A model generated the notes under the pieces. That model was not told the origin of the DNA and ran no database searches. It saw only the letters and a list, made by a program, of their open reading frames with translations. Shown one piece after another: positions 20,880 through 32,670 of a DNA stretch of 53,295 nucleotides (within the stretch, counting starts at the first letter, position 1; every line of letters begins with the position of its first letter). The translations under genes and the position numbers were made by a program. The stretch lies in NCBI GenBank assembly GCA_009731375.1, contig BJOX01000350.1:153863-207157 (forward strand), given 5' to 3'. This stretch comes from Paulinella micropora (Eukaryota; Cercozoa; Imbricatea; Euglyphida).

Positions 20880-22143
20880 GCCGATAAGGGAGTCAGCTTC
20901 TCACTGAAGCAGACGTTAAGTGCAATTCCCATATTAGATGGGAACAATAGAGGATACTCTGATTTCAAATACAAGTTAGAAAAATATGCTGAAGGCATTA
21001 GTGCCTGGCACGGGGAATGTGTGAAGCTAGCCTTCACCAACCCCGCAAAAGCAAAGGTTAAATAGTCCTATGACCACGCCGAGGCGATGGAACTAGAGGA
21101 ACGGGATTTGCCTGAAGAGCCGGAGTCAGAGGACACTCCGGACACCGAGTCAGAGACAGAGTCAGAAACAGAGACACTGACAGACGAACAGAAAACCAGA
21201 CACGGCAGTACAGTTATCCATAAAGTTAGGCCACGCACGAAAGTCCCATTACAAAAGCCTAAAGATTGGGACAAGATGGATAAGGAGAAGAAGATGAGGT
21301 GGAGAGAAGCATGCGAAGAAGCAGAAGAGGGAACTAAGAAGACAGACGAGAAGAGCACACTTCATAAGAGTGAAAACTGTACAAAAGAAGAAGAAGTATT
21401 CCGAAAAGATGCGAGCCTTGGAGCTTGTGCTTTCTGTTGCCTTTTCTCACACTCTTGTCGTACAATATTTGAGAACTAAGACTCCCAACGGCCCGATAGA
21501 GATGATAGTGTTAGTCAGGGCCAAGTTTGGTTCGGTGGGGGGTGTGAGCAAACGTATCAATGCTGAGAGGTTTGAGCATATCTACCCCGAACCAGGGACA
21601 AATGTAGACACCTGGTTAAGCTACTACCTCGCCTTCAAAAGCGAGGTAGAGAGCTTACGAACAAACCCCTTTGAAGAGGAAGAGTTAACTCGTAAGCTGC
21701 TTCAAAGGCTGGCCAAACGCCCTGCCTTTGGTAGCGATTACGAGGCTAACTACTTCAATCTTCCCGCAAACCTAAGATCTAGGCATGATGACTTAGTTGA
21801 GAGTGCGAGGGATAAGTGGGAGATATGGAAGAAAGGGAAGGGGAGAAGGGAGGAGAGCAGAGATGACGACGAGAGCAGGAGACGTAGGAAGCAGAAAGGA
21901 CAGGAGACAAACCTCCTGATGGATGATCAGGATAACGAAAAAGAGGGTGGGGGTAAGACAGGTAAGTTGAAGAAGAAAGAATGGTGGCTGAAAGTCACCT
22001 GCTATGCTTGCGAAAAAGTGGGGCATACGAAGGCATACTGCCCAAAACTCACAAAGAATTCCAAAAGCAGGAAGAAGAAGAGAAAACCCCTAAAGGCAAG
22101 AACAAAAAGGGCCAAAGTAAAGGCAAAGGGAAGAAAGATGTAG
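20880..22143 (+). pseudogene. Copia-2 gag with CCHC zinc knuckle, broken
   Basis: Starts with 'FSLKQTLSAIPILDGNNRGY' (about 20900), the usual Copia gag opening (a target-sequence '.L.G.NY..W' type block). A stop at 21063, an acidic region (21087-21300) and a frameshift near 21400 precede the core (21400-21850: 'VDTWLSYYLAFKSEVESL', 'LLQRLAKRP'). The knuckle is CYACEKVGHTKAYC (about 21993-22034), a perfect CX2CX4HX4C, followed by a Lys-rich tail. The coding strand is extremely purine-rich. Confidence 0.82.
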
Positions 22144-22769
22144 CTCTGTTGAGGGAGAAAGACAGGGAGGATGACGAAGAACAGGGAGGGGGGCAAGAGA
22201 GCGATAGCGATGCGCTTCTTGTTATTATGGGGGGTGACAAGCCCGACGTCCCTGGAACCCCTGACGACGATGGTGGGGGAGAGCGAGCGAAGTTCAGGGT
22301 GATCCTATGAGTGATTCTGAACGAGGTGGTCGTCCTCCACTGGCTAGCCCTAGCTTAGGGAGTCCCTTACCGAAAACTAGTCTGGTTGTGGATTCGTCCC
22401 AACCTATCATCTCACCCAACTTCAGTCGTCAGCTACCACGGGCCCCCCCCCACACAACGATTCCCTCAGAGTCTGAGGAGAACAAAACCCCTGCCCAAAC
22501 CAAATAAACCCCCTCTAAACATGAACAGCTATAGTCAATCACAGCCTCGGTCCACCAAATGCCTGGGGAAAAACAACAGAAATAAACCCTGCAATATTTC
22601 TCTAGAGAGGGAGCAAAAGGGAATAAATGCCTCGCAAGCAAAGCGGTTGGTTTTCGGTTGTTATTGCGGCTATCATGCCAAAAACCAGGACGATGAGTTT
22701 CCCTGGGTTGACTTATCTGCAGACCCCGCAATTTGCCCCCCCAAGTCCCCTTATTATCCGATGAGCTAG
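22144..22769 (+). pseudogene. Copia-2 linker and Cys/His accessory motif
   Basis: After an acidic stretch (22160-22310) and a Ser/Pro-rich stretch, the frame 22386-22769 contains 'KCLGKNNRNKPC' (C-x9-C) and, about 26 residues later, 'CYCGYH' (C-x2-H). Position, spacing and a few flanking residues parallel the Copia-1 motif at about 13340-13480. Role unknown. Confidence 0.55.
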
Positions 22770-22818
22770 GTTTGTGAGCTGCAGCTGAGGAGATAGGAGA
22801 GAACGAGATCGCACGCGC

Positions 22819-23916
22819 ATGCCACCTCACAACTCCAAGAATAAAGCAGAGACTGCAGAGAGAGAGAGAGAGAGGGAAAGTGAGGCGAGAGGGAAGAGTA
22901 GTAGGGCAGAAGTGAGGGGGAGTGGCAAAAGAGACAGTGCTCCACAACCACAACCCACGCCTACCTTATCTATTCACTACCGCACAGCATCACAAGACAT
23001 GCACCCCACATCAACCACAAACTCGGATACACTGAATGAGTGTGGGAGACCATCTGGTCTACCCAGTGCTGGTGCAAGAGGCAAGGAGGGCAAGGAAGAG
23101 GCAACGGCAGTTGCAATAGAAACAACGCCACCACAACCAGGTCCCACACTCAAAGCATCAGAACAAACACCTCCCATCATCACATTCAAAGACATTGCAC
23201 TTATTGCACAACAACTTACAACAACATGCATAAGAGGGAGCAATGGGAGAGTAATGAGAGTAAGTGAGGGTGAGCTTGTGGAAGACGAGTTTTTGTCTGA
23301 TGTGGTGAGGGCAATAGAGGGGGTGTACATATCTCACGCATCCCGCAACACCATCACACCACCAGGGGGACCACGAACATCAACCACCACATCACAATCA
23401 TCCGCCCCCACCAAGCCTACCACCACTAATTACTCATTAGTATTAGCAGGAGAGGAAGGAAGAAATAGGAAGAACACGATAGTGCAGGATAGCGGGTCCT
23501 CTAGGGACATAGCTTTCAATCCGAAAATGCTTCACGACGTTAAGTCTGTAGCTCCCATAAGCTTAATTACCGGAAACGGCGAGTGTCAGATAGACAGACA
23601 GGGCGTAGCCAGGGTCACGCGCATTGACGGACACGGTAAGCCGGTAACGGTGTCGAGATCCATGTTGCTCGACACCAGGCTACCTGTTAACATTGCGTCG
23701 ACCGGGCGGATGGACCATGTCCACCACCGGGCAATCCTCCACCAGAATGGACAGCTAGTCATATTGAAAGACCCCATACACGTAGATGAGAATAGTGTGT
23801 TAGTAAGAGGGAGACTTATGTCCACTCTCTTGTACAGGTGGAATAACGAGTTTGACAGTTCTCTGGACGTCAATACACGTTATGAACCGGTGGCGAGAGA
23901 CAAAAAGAGGGGGTAG
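22819..23916 (+). pseudogene. Copia-2 protease region
   Basis: A 365-codon open frame. The first ~200 residues are low-complexity Ser/Thr/Pro/Arg. The protease active site is 'VQDSGSSRDIAFN' (DSGS) at about 23484-23522. Conserved downstream blocks are 'LPVNIASTGRMDHVHHRAIL' and 'ILKDPIHVDENSVLVRGR'. The long disordered N-terminal part resembles the Gag-to-Pro linker of Copia-1 in composition. Confidence 0.72.
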
Positions 23917-23981
23917 GAGGGGAGGGAAGCCCCAAAAAGGAGAGAGGATAGATTAGGCAGAAAGAAGGCAAAACGGGGGCA

Positions 23982-24906
23982 GTGACGCTATATTTCTCCT
24001 ATCCCCGCAAACCTGGTAAGATTAGGAAAGTAGACATAGAGTTGTTTCACTATTGCTGTGGATATTATAATATAAAGAAGCTGAAAGCTTTAGCAAATGC
24101 ATTAGGCATTAAGTTAGTGGGAGATGAGAGCAAGGTAGCTTTTTGCGTGTCTTGCGTGATAGGCAAGGCAAAGGTGTTAGCTAGATTTAAATTTAATAGG
24201 ATAGAGAGAGCAGACAAGCCTGGAATAGTTTTGCACATGGACACAGAGGGTCCATGGGCTACGCGTTCGAACTTTGCGTTACTGATGATTACTCGCTCTT
24301 TATGAAGGACTATTACTTAGCCCATAAGAAGGAGTGGATAGATTGTTTCAAGCAAGCGATAGCGTTCTATGAGAGACAGACAGGAAATAGGGTGAGAAAG
24401 GTGAGATGTGATCAGGAGTTTGATGTAGCGACAGAAGTTATAGAGTGGTGGAAGCCTATCCAGTTCATCTGGAAGACGTCTGCCACTGGGGATAAGGATG
24501 GCAACCCCATAGCAGAAAAGGCAAATGATATAACCGCCGGGGCCGCGAGGGTCATGAGGCATCACGCTGAGTTGCCTCTAATATTTTGGGCCGAAATGGA
24601 GCACGCCGCCACTACGATACACAACATTTTACCGGCCACCAGTGGGCCGCGTAAGGGTCGCCATACGAACAGTTGCTCGGCCGGAAGCCCATAGTCACTC
24701 AGTTGAGACCGGTAGGCAGCATGGGAGTTATGTACACCGGTAAGGGCAGGAAGGGTGAGTTCCGGGGAAAGAGGGTTATGTTGCTAGGGTATGATTTATT
24801 CAGAGAGCTGTACCGTGTTTGGGACGGCAGAAAGGTCATAGCCGGAGTCAGAAGCGCCCGTTTCAACGCCTACCTGGTTGGAAAGGCGGCACACCCCCTA
24901 GATTAG
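23982..24906 (+). pseudogene. Copia-2 integrase, broken
   Basis: The GAG-pre-integrase zinc region ('CVSCVIGKAK', about 24145) leads to the first catalytic Asp ('HMDTEGPW', 24235-24258). A frameshift near 24290 is followed by 'YSLFMKDYYLAHKKEW', the second Asp ('VRCDQEFD') and the Glu-containing 'PIAEKANDITAG'. A second shift near 24690 leads to the C-terminal domain ('GYDLFRELYRVWDGRKVIAG', 24673-24906). The 34886-35680 fragment is a close relative. Confidence 0.87.
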
Positions 24907-25974
24907 TTGAGTGGGATGGTGAGGTTTCTGAGGGAAAGAGTGAGAAAAGGGATGTCGATGTTGAAAAAACACACACACCCACTCACGAACAAGCACAAAC
25001 CCATGAGAGTGAGGACAGGGACGTTGATGATGATGAGACTCCCACACCCACTCACAAACAAGCACAGACCCATGAGGTGGAGGGCGATGATGGCGATGAT
25101 GTTGAGGGGAGCATGGAGGGGATGATGGGGATGATAGCACAGATTACAAGCACACCACACCACACGACAGTCAGACAGATAGTGTACCTACACAGGACAT
25201 CGACACCACACAGGCAGAAACACCCCATCCCACCACCTCACCTACACACACGCATGAGAGAGAGCTAGGACAGTCACAGGTAGGCAGTGATCCCTCAGAC
25301 CCACAGGCAGAACATGAGAGGAGAGCCTATCACGAAGACAAAGAGCCTAGTAAGGGTAGGACATGGGAGCAGAGCGATAGTATATCAGCCGCTAACATAG
25401 TCCACACAAAGAGAGAGAGAGACGACAGACAGAACAGCCCACTGCACCTACCAACCAACCAAGAGAGAGGAAAGAGCCTAAACAAGGCAAGTACTAGAGG
25501 GTGTGATAGTGGAGGCCCCCGCTGCAGAGTGGGGCAAGGACTGGCAAGAGAGAAATACGGAGAGGGGTGGGAGGGAGTTAAGCGTAGAGGGGTAGTAAAA
25601 CACCCATGCAATCCATCTGAGAGAGATTAAAAGTGCGTAAACAGAGAAAACCTTCTCACTTTGTTGATTTTGATGGCGGGTTAGAGAAGATGTTAGACTC
25701 TGAAATAAAAAAATACGCCATTATCCCACAAGAGTCCGTATTGCCTGTCGGAGAGAGAGAGACTGTCATGTTGTCTTATGATTGTTGCATGAATGAACAG
25801 AATGAACTTTTGTTGTATCTGAACGTTCGTGTCCCGAAAGATGTAGCTGAGCAGGGCATGTCCGCTGAGGACGTGCTCAAGGGCATGCGTAAGGAATCGG
25901 AGTCCCTTAAGGACTTCAAAACTTACACATGGGTGTCCCCAAAGACGGCACAAGAGGCCGGAGTTAGCTAGGTA
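24907..25974 (+). pseudogene. Copia-2 integrase-RT linker
   Basis: Purine-rich, low-complexity sequence (24907-25632) with an internal near-repeat (THPLTNKHKPM / PHPLTNKHRPM type block). The frame 25633-25971 then leads toward RT ('FVDFDGGLEKMLDSEIKKY'). A stop at about 25969 separates it from RT. Confidence 0.6.
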
Positions 25975-27283
25975 GTTGGCTGACATGGCTACACAAAGTC
26001 AAACTAGATGAGAAAGGACGCAAGTTTGTTAAGTCTAGATTAGCGCTTAGAGTTGATATGTTAGAGGCAGGTGTTAGTTGCAACCCTGACCAACTATGTG
26101 TGCCTTGCGCCGCCCACCGCTCATTGCTCATGCTTGCAAAGCTGGCTGCTTGGCATGGCCATAAGCTCTATGGTGTTGATTTTAAGAATGCCTACCTTAA
26201 TGCGCGAATGCATGACCCTGACAGTGTTTTTGCCTATGCTCCTGATGGGTTAGACAGAGAGGGGCATGAGGGGATGATATTGCGTATTGATGGTGCTTTG
26301 TATGGCGCGCCGCAAGCAGGCCGTAGATGGTATGAGATATTAGCCCCAAAGTTAGAGGAGCTTGGCTTTAGGCTTTCAGACTCAGACCTTTGCATGTTTG
26401 TTGAAAAAGGCAAGCCCATAAGAGAAGCCATAGTGGGGATCCTTCATGTAGATGACTTAGCCTTTACGGCGCCCAGCAAGAAGGCGTATGAAGACTTTGC
26501 AAGTGCTTTGCAGAAGCATTTCCCCCTAAAACGGCTAGGAGTTGCAAGGGAGTTCAAAGGGATTGAAATAGTACAGGAAGGGGGATGAATCGTCCTTCAT
26601 CAACGTAAGTACCAATTACAGGTGTTAAGGGAGTTTGGATATGATAAGTCCCGCCCCGTAAGCACCCCTGCTCTAGATCAGTTGCCCTTAGTTATGTCCG
26701 ATGATGCAGCGTTGCGTAAGTTCGCTATAGCTAGCATAGTTGGTAGTCTTCTTTATTTAGCTAAGATGACTAAGCCGGATATAGAACAGGCGCTCAATGC
26801 AGCTAGTGTCATGCAGACCATAGATAAGGGAGTCAATTATGCCATGTTAGGAAGGATATTGCGGTATTTGATCGGCTCATTTCGCGGGTTAGCATTTCAC
26901 GGGCCTAAGTCCTCGCAAGAGGGTCAACCCTATCCAAAAGTCACCTTATGGTCCGATGCGGCCCATAAGGTTTGCAAGAAAACCGGAAAGTCACGTACGG
27001 GATACGTAATCCTATGGGGGGGGGGGGGGGGGGGGGGAACCNNNNNNNNNNTAGCACCCAAACAATTCTCGCAGGCGAACGGGGATTATCCGGACCACGC
27101 ATCAAACATTTACCTCTCGAACTACATTTCATACATCATTCACAGAGAGATGGTGAGATAAAGTTTATTAAAGTCAGTACTAAAAAGCAAATAGGTGATT
27201 TACTCACTAAACCGTTACCTCGTGATCAGTTCGTATACCTATTGAACAAATTCACGGTTATCATTCCGGAATCCCCGGAATGA
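25975..27283 (+). pseudogene. Copia-2 reverse transcriptase and partial RNase H
   Basis: The RT start is at about 25980 ('LHKVKLDEKGRKFVKSRLAL'). The palm (26058-26588) holds 'GVDFKNAYLNARMHDPDS', 'DGALYGAPQAGRRWYE' and the active site 'ILHVDDL'. A TGA at 26586-26588 breaks the frame, and RNase H begins in 26622-27161 ('LWSDAAHKVCKKTGKSRTGY'). At 27016-27051 a G run and 10 N replace the middle of RNase H. The C-terminal part resumes after the gap ('IKHLPLELHFIHHSQRDGEI', 'KQIGDLLTKPLPRD'), ending at 27283. Confidence 0.9.
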
Positions 27284-27721
27284 TTATGGGTGTTTCACCG
27301 ATGTTTTGTGTTTTGNNNNNNNNNNGTTCTGTGTTTCGTTTTTCTTTGTGTTCTCCTTTGTGCGAGTGTGTCCTCTCCTATTATATAATAGGTGTTGAAC
27401 TGGACGCGCGTGGCGATCGGATCGTGGGATCGTGGCCGCTGGTGGCGGGGATTCCGTAGCGCGGCTGGACTCGGGTGGCGCCGCCACCCCTAGCAGACTT
27501 TTTCGGCGACCGGTGGCAGGGGGACGAGGGAGACTTTGTTTCTACGCAAAGAACTGACCGCTTTCTTTCTTTCCACTTTTTTCTCGCACCTCTACCACAT
27601 TTATATATATAATTTTTCTGGACTTTTGATACCCCTTACGGGAAGCGCTCGATTTTTTTTTTCTAGATGTTAAACTAGACTGAATATAGTGACGTAGTTA
27701 TGACAAATAACTAAGGGGGAG
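27284..27721 (+). other. Copia-2 3' UTR, shared motif and polypurine tract
   Basis: Non-coding. Contains a 10-N gap (27316-27325), the 24-nt motif at 27624-27647 identical to 19326-19349, and the purine tract AAGGGGGAG (27713-27721) that would prime plus-strand synthesis. Confidence 0.75.
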
Positions 27722-28119
27722 CGTTATTCCTTCTTCATTTCCGACGTTACCCGGAGTTACCGTTACTAGGGTAGTTGATTTGTCATAAGGACTGACAGTA
27801 CAATTTCCACTTAATTATTCAGTGATACTGTGGACATTATACTTTGCCACTCGAGTGGCAGTATTGACTTAATCAGTCAGTGTAGAAATTTCTAGATAAG
27901 TCAGTAACTGGAGTCCAGTCATTATAGTTTCCCTCCAGCTTTTTTGAAATTTACGTTACGCTTATAATTATCTTAGTTTTGCGACGTACTGTAGTTGTCA
28001 GAATTCTCTTTTATTAAAGTTGCCTTCCCTCCCTTTTGGTAGCTGTGTGAGACAGGACCGGTGGACTCTGAAAGAAGTCGGTAAAGGCCTCTATAATGAG
28101 CATGCTGAGTTGCTCAAAG
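27722..28119 (+). repeat. Copia-2 3' LTR
   Basis: About 398 bp, CGTTATTCC to GCTCAAAG, followed by the CTTAT target duplication. Very similar to 20469-20864, with a few indels (for example 'ctgtgga' added at about 27826). Confidence 0.92.
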
Positions 28120-28124
28120 CTTAT

Positions 28125-28510
28125 ATCCACCCCCTCCCGTTACCCGAGATTCCACGCACCCGTGAACCATATGTAATTTCAACATAAGAATCGTGCCTCT
28201 CACTCAGCGGCATTTAATTTCAAGTTTTTACAATTTTGATTTAATTTACTAGAGTCTCTATTAATACCGTAAGTTGCTGCAAATATTTTCTTCAGTCAGT
28301 ATTAAACTTGTAATGCCAGTCTGCCGCGGTAAACTTTCAACTAAATGGCACTGGAATAAAATGTAAAGGAGCCTCCTGTTTCCGGTTTCAAATATCAAAG
28401 CCACTATCGACACTGCGCGGCCGGGTATTTTTTTATTATTATGTAGTACTTGAATAAAACCGTAGGCTATAGTGTTTGTGTAACTTGAATTAAGTGTCAT
28501 AAACTGTAAA
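28125..28510. other. Right flank of Copia-2, nothing recognised
   Basis: Mixed AT-rich sequence continuing the pre-insertion site from 20463. Short frames only. Confidence 0.4.
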
Positions 28511-28517
28511 GGGGCGC

Positions 28518-28577
28518 CCTACGCCAACCCCGCGCTGCCGACCCCCGGCGAGGCGGCAGCGCGGTGGTTGGCGTAGG
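28518..28577. repeat. GC-rich hairpin with ~23-bp stem
   Basis: Left arm 28518-28540 (CCTACGCCAACC...GCTGCCG) and right arm 28554-28577 (CGGCAGC...GGTTGGCGTAGG) are complementary apart from one extra base, around a 13-base loop. It stands out from AT-rich surroundings. Could be a terminator-like RNA structure, a palindromic insertion or a transposon end. Confidence 0.8.
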
Positions 28578-28789
28578 TGCACCCCCCTACTGCTTTAGGT
28601 ACAGTGTGACATGCACTGCGGGCCAAAACAGCACCTCTCTATCTAAACTTATGATCTATCAAATGTCGGCTCTGCCGGGCTTCGGGACCCGCGATCATCT
28701 CTTATCGTTACCAGGTTAAGAGGGTTAATAGGTGACGGCGGGTTATTAATATTAATATTAACGGCCTCTTATCATCTTGGACGATGTCT

Positions 28790-28845
28790 GGGCTGACACA
28801 GGGGTATATTAAAGTAGCACATATTTACCTATCTGCGCCTAGCAT
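28790..28845 (+). repeat. Dispersed repeat fragment, plus copy
   Basis: 28813-28840 ('agtagcacatatttacctat' plus 'ctgcgcct') is the exact reverse complement of 34013-34040, with weaker similarity for about 20 more bases on the left. A small dispersed element in opposite orientations is inferred. Confidence 0.65.
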
Positions 28846-28944
28846 ACTGGTAGTGGCGCTAGGTGACGTGTTGAGTCAGTATCGTCCCATCTCTAATAAA
28901 GTAAAGTACGACGGGGGCCCTCTCGTTGTCCAGTGGAACTTCAC

Positions 28945-29022
28945 TTGATTTTTCCAGTCGAACTTTTTTTCCACTCTAGTCGAACTTGTTTTTCCAGTTG
29001 AACTTTTTTTTCCGGTTGATCT
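28945..29022. repeat. Degenerate ~22-nt tandem repeat
   Basis: Three to four units of the form TTTTTCCAGTCGAACTT (variants 'ccactctagtcgaactt', 'ccagttgaactt', 'ccggttgatc'). Confidence 0.6.
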
Positions 29023-29437
29023 AGTAAAAGTGACATCACTTGAATGTCGACAGTAATATTATTAAAAGTGTTTGCGTAAAAAAAAAGGTAGAGCGCGCAC
29101 AGGGCCGGATATGGTACTACTGAGGTTAGAACGTGACATCGGGTGTCGCACCCAAAGAGGAACAGTCTTGTGGTACATACGCAAACTGACAGCTTTAATG
29201 ACTTGCCATCAGTGAAGAACTTCTGTTTAAGTTCATACTTGCCATTCGTGGGCGCTGAGCCGGGAATGGGCGACAAAGGTAAATACCAAGGTATATACGA
29301 ACCAACGCGGAATGATGATTAGTAATATTAAATATCATAAAGAAGCAAAGTGAGGAGAAGAAAGGAAGCAAAAGAAAAAAGGGCTGTTGACAAGGTTCCC
29401 TTCAAACCCGGAGCTATAAATCTTCATAAAGAAGACC

Positions 29438-29686
29438 TTGCTAAAAGTGACGGCACCAGTAGTCCGCCAGGCAAATCGGAAGGCTATTACTATTTTCAGT
29501 CAGCAGCAAGAGGCTGAGTTCGGGCCCGCCTTGTGTACTACTCCAGCGGGAGCCCAAGATGAGGCTGAGGTGGATTTGAATCTACGTCAACCGGCGAGTA
29601 GTGTTTCATCAGAGCGCAACATGGAGGGCATGCAAACTGTGCTCACCAAAGTACAAAGACAAGAGCCATGCTTTCGCATTATCTGA
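29438..29686 (+). CDS. Possible exon, unknown
   Basis: An 82-codon frame with an unbiased composition ('SQQQEAEFGPALCTTPAGAQ', 'QPASSVSSERNMEGMQTVL'), unlike the low-complexity noise nearby. Part of the following sequence is open in another frame to 29777, which would fit a donor or a frameshift near 29650. No splice sites could be fixed and no family is recognised. Confidence 0.25.
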   Translation: MLKVTAPVVRQANRKAITIFSQQQEAEFGPALCTTPAGAQDEAEVDLNLRQPASSVSSERNMEGMQTVLTKVQRQEPCFRII

Positions 29687-29748
29687 GCGTCTTTGCGAGT
29701 CTGTCTCGAGAGGGCCTAGGAAGCGTGGAGAGAAAGCAGAAGGAAGCT

Positions 29749-30036
29749 TCACTTCTCAGGCGCCGGGAGGTTGTTGAACGGGAGCATGAAGAAGCAGGAC
29801 TTGCAGACGTCCGAGGCTACACACAACACATAATACATAGCACATAACACATAACATAGTGACATAGGGCCCCTAGCAAGTGCGTATCTGCATCTGTTAC
29901 CAGCTGGGTTCTCCGTTTCACACCTCCCACAGATCCAATCTCCGTGCAGGCGATCTCGATCGAACTTGGGAATCTTCACGATTTTATAATTCTTTTCAGC
30001 GAACGGATTCCACATGTCTATCATATATAGCAACAT
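29749..30036 (-). CDS. Small RanBP2-type zinc-finger protein, two exons
   Basis: Exon 1 is 30036-29901, from ATG with a TAG stop three codons upstream in frame. The intron is 29900-29817 (84 nt; GTAACA ... GTGTAG). Exon 2 is 29816-29749, ending TGA. The join preserves phase (46 codons less two bases, completed by exon 2) and gives 67 residues. Across the junction the protein reads W-x-C-x2-C-x3-N-x6-C-x2-C ('DWICGRCETEN' then 'ASDVCKSC'), the complete RanBP2-type zinc-finger signature, about residues 35-54. Without splicing the second Cys pair is absent, which strongly supports the intron. Such fingers bind single-stranded RNA or ubiquitin. The family is usually one finger in a larger protein, so further 5' exons are possible but not needed. 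Confidence 0.8.
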   Translation of the reverse strand: MLLYMIDMWNPFAEKNYKIVKIPKFDRDRLHGDWICGRCETENPAGNRCRYALARGPMSLCYVLCAMYYVLCVASDVCKSCFFMLPFNNLPAPEK

Positions 30037-30068
30037 GTTTAACTAGAGCCAACTAAATCGTTGCCGTT

Positions 30069-30196
30069 TCTAGGAGGAGAGTAGCAGGAGGAGGAGGGGA
30101 GGAGGAGAAAGAAGGAGGAGGAGGAGGAGCAGGAGGAGAAAGGAGGAGGAGGAAGAGAAGAGGAAGAAGAAGAAGAAGAAGAAGAAGAAGAAGACG
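30069..30196. repeat. (GGA)n/(GAA)n purine repeat
   Basis: Imperfect AGG/AGA trinucleotides upstream of the minus-strand zinc-finger gene. Read on the minus strand this gives poly-Ser, an artefact. Confidence 0.85.
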
Positions 30197-30305
30197 AAGA
30201 AGAAGAACCAGCCTTCCTCAAGTGCTCTTTGTTTTTTCCTGCATTGTTTTCAAATGCTCTCTCTCTCTATATATATATGTATATATATCTGTTTCCTTTT
30301 GAACT

Positions 30306-30520
30306 CCCCCCCCCCCCTCCCCCCCTCCCCCCCCCCTCTCTCCCCCCCNNNNNNNNNNNNNNNNNNNNNNNNNNNNNNNNNNNNNNNNNNNNNNNNNNNN
30401 NNNNNNNNNNNNNNNNNNNNNNNNNNNNNNNNNNNNNNNNNNNNNNNNNNNNNNNNNNNNNNNNNNNNNNNNNNNNNNNNNNNNNNNNNNNNNNNNNTTT
30501 TTTTTTTTTTTTTTTTTTTT
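30306..30520. other. Poly-C, 149-base gap and poly-T
   Basis: N at 30349-30497, bounded by C runs on the left and T on the right. Followed by TTTG-rich and CT-rich sequence to about 30655. Confidence 0.9.
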
Positions 30521-30616
30521 GTGGTTTGTTTGTTTTTGTTTGTTTGTTTTGTTTTGTTTTGCTTTCTTTCTCCTTCCTCATTGCTTGAGAGCCTCCTTAA
30601 GTGTTCCTCGTACTGC

Positions 30617-30655
<39 letters not shown>

Positions 30656-30769
30656 ACACGATCCCTCTACTTCCGTTCCTTGCCTTCCCCATTTTATGAT
30701 TTTCTCCTGTATTATATTTTACATACACCTTTATAATACTCTGTCTCCCCCCCCCCCATATACACATAT

Positions 30770-31115
<346 letters not shown>

Positions 31116-31445
31116 GTCTCTCTCTCCCTGTCTCGCTCTACATGTCTTCATGCCTTCAAAAGTACTATCACCCTATCGCTCGCTATCATCTACAGTCCCA
31201 TCGAATGTTTATTGCATCATTGCTTCTCTCTGTACATATGCTTCTGAAATAACTATACATATATAGCTTGTTTCTATTCATATCTGCCTTTCATGCTTTT
31301 ACAGTACTTTTTATGCATTTCGTCCTTGGAAAGGGTTTTCGAACAAAACGGACATGATTTGGGAAAAATTAATACACTTCAGACGGAGCTGTTCCCGTCT
31401 TCAACGCCACCACCCAGAAAGTTTAGTAATCAAATTCCTCCGACC

Positions 31446-32108
31446 ATGGCACTCTTGGGGAAGGACTGGTAAGTTCTCTGCCTGTCTGTCCATCTGGATT
31501 GTGGAGGACATTGGATGACAGAGAGTGCAGCTAGAAAAAATTTTGTTTGTGAGTACTTTTGTGTGTTCTTGGGCCTGTCTAAACGGGACTGAAAGGCAAC
31601 CATTACAGAGCAAACGTCATCTTTGCTCGAAGATCTGATATCAGATATCGAAGCACATTGGTGCCTGGATAAACGCAAGACAAAAACATGCTAGGAAGAC
31701 ATAGAACCTGAACCTTCATTCTTTGAAACCATCAGAAGACACATTTAAATGTTGTTGATATGGCAGCGATATAGTCTTGAAGATCATTATGATTGGAGAT
31801 TCAGGTAACGTCATCAAATGAGCACTAAAATGGTCCCCTCGAACTTGAGTGCATATGTAATCCTTCAGGGGTTGGTAAAAGTTGTTTGCTGAAGAGTTTC
31901 ATGGGTGACCCGTTCCATTCTGACTACACGTCGACCATCGGTAGAATGACGATCACAGCAGACAGATGGAGCTATTATTCTGTCTAGGTGTGGATTTCGA
32001 GATCAAGCCCGTGCAGTTGGACGGCAAGACAGCCAATTTGCAAATTGTAACGTGAATTCTAAAGAATAAGAGCAAATTGAGAGGCCCATTTATGTCTTTG
32101 CAAACGCG

Positions 32109-32157
<49 letters not shown>

Positions 32158-32600
32158 NNNNNNNNNNNNNNNNNNNNNNNNNNNNNNNNNNNNNNNNNNN
32201 NNNNNNNNNNNNNNNNNNNNNNNNNNNNNNNNNNNNNNNNNNNNNNNNNNNNNNNNNNNNNNNNNNNNNNNNNNNNNNNNNNNNNNCCCCTCCTTCTTTC
32301 TTTCTTTTCTTTCTTTCTTTTTCTTTTTTCCTTGCCTTGCCTTTCCTTGCCTTGCCTTGCCTTTCCTTGCCTTGCCTTGCCTTTCCCTTTTTTCTTCCTT
32401 TCTTTTCCTGTCCTGTCCTGACCTTTGCCCTTTTCTTCCTTTCTCTTGCCTTGTTCTTTACTGCTTCTTTCCTTTCTGCCTCCTCTTTCCTTTCTACTGT
32501 TTTCTCTCTTTCTTCTCTTCCTTCTTCCTTCCTTCCTTCCTTCCTTCCTTCCTTCCTCCTTCCTTCCTTCCTTTCTTCCTTTTTTTTCTTTCTTTCTTTC

Positions 32601-32670
<70 letters not shown>

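Larger units (their letters stand above)
20464..28124 (+). mobile_element. Copia-2, decayed Ty1/Copia element with target duplication
   Basis: LTRs 20469-20864 and 27722-28119, flanked by the 5-bp direct repeat CTTAT (20464-20468 and 28120-28124), which confirms both boundaries. Internal order: primer site, gag with zinc knuckle, Cys/His accessory motif, protease, integrase, RT, RNase H, purine tract (AAGGGGGAG, 27713-27721). The LTRs differ by only a few substitutions and short indels by eye, so it is younger than Copia-1. Its frames are nevertheless broken and part of RNase H is missing at a G-run gap. Confidence 0.94.
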
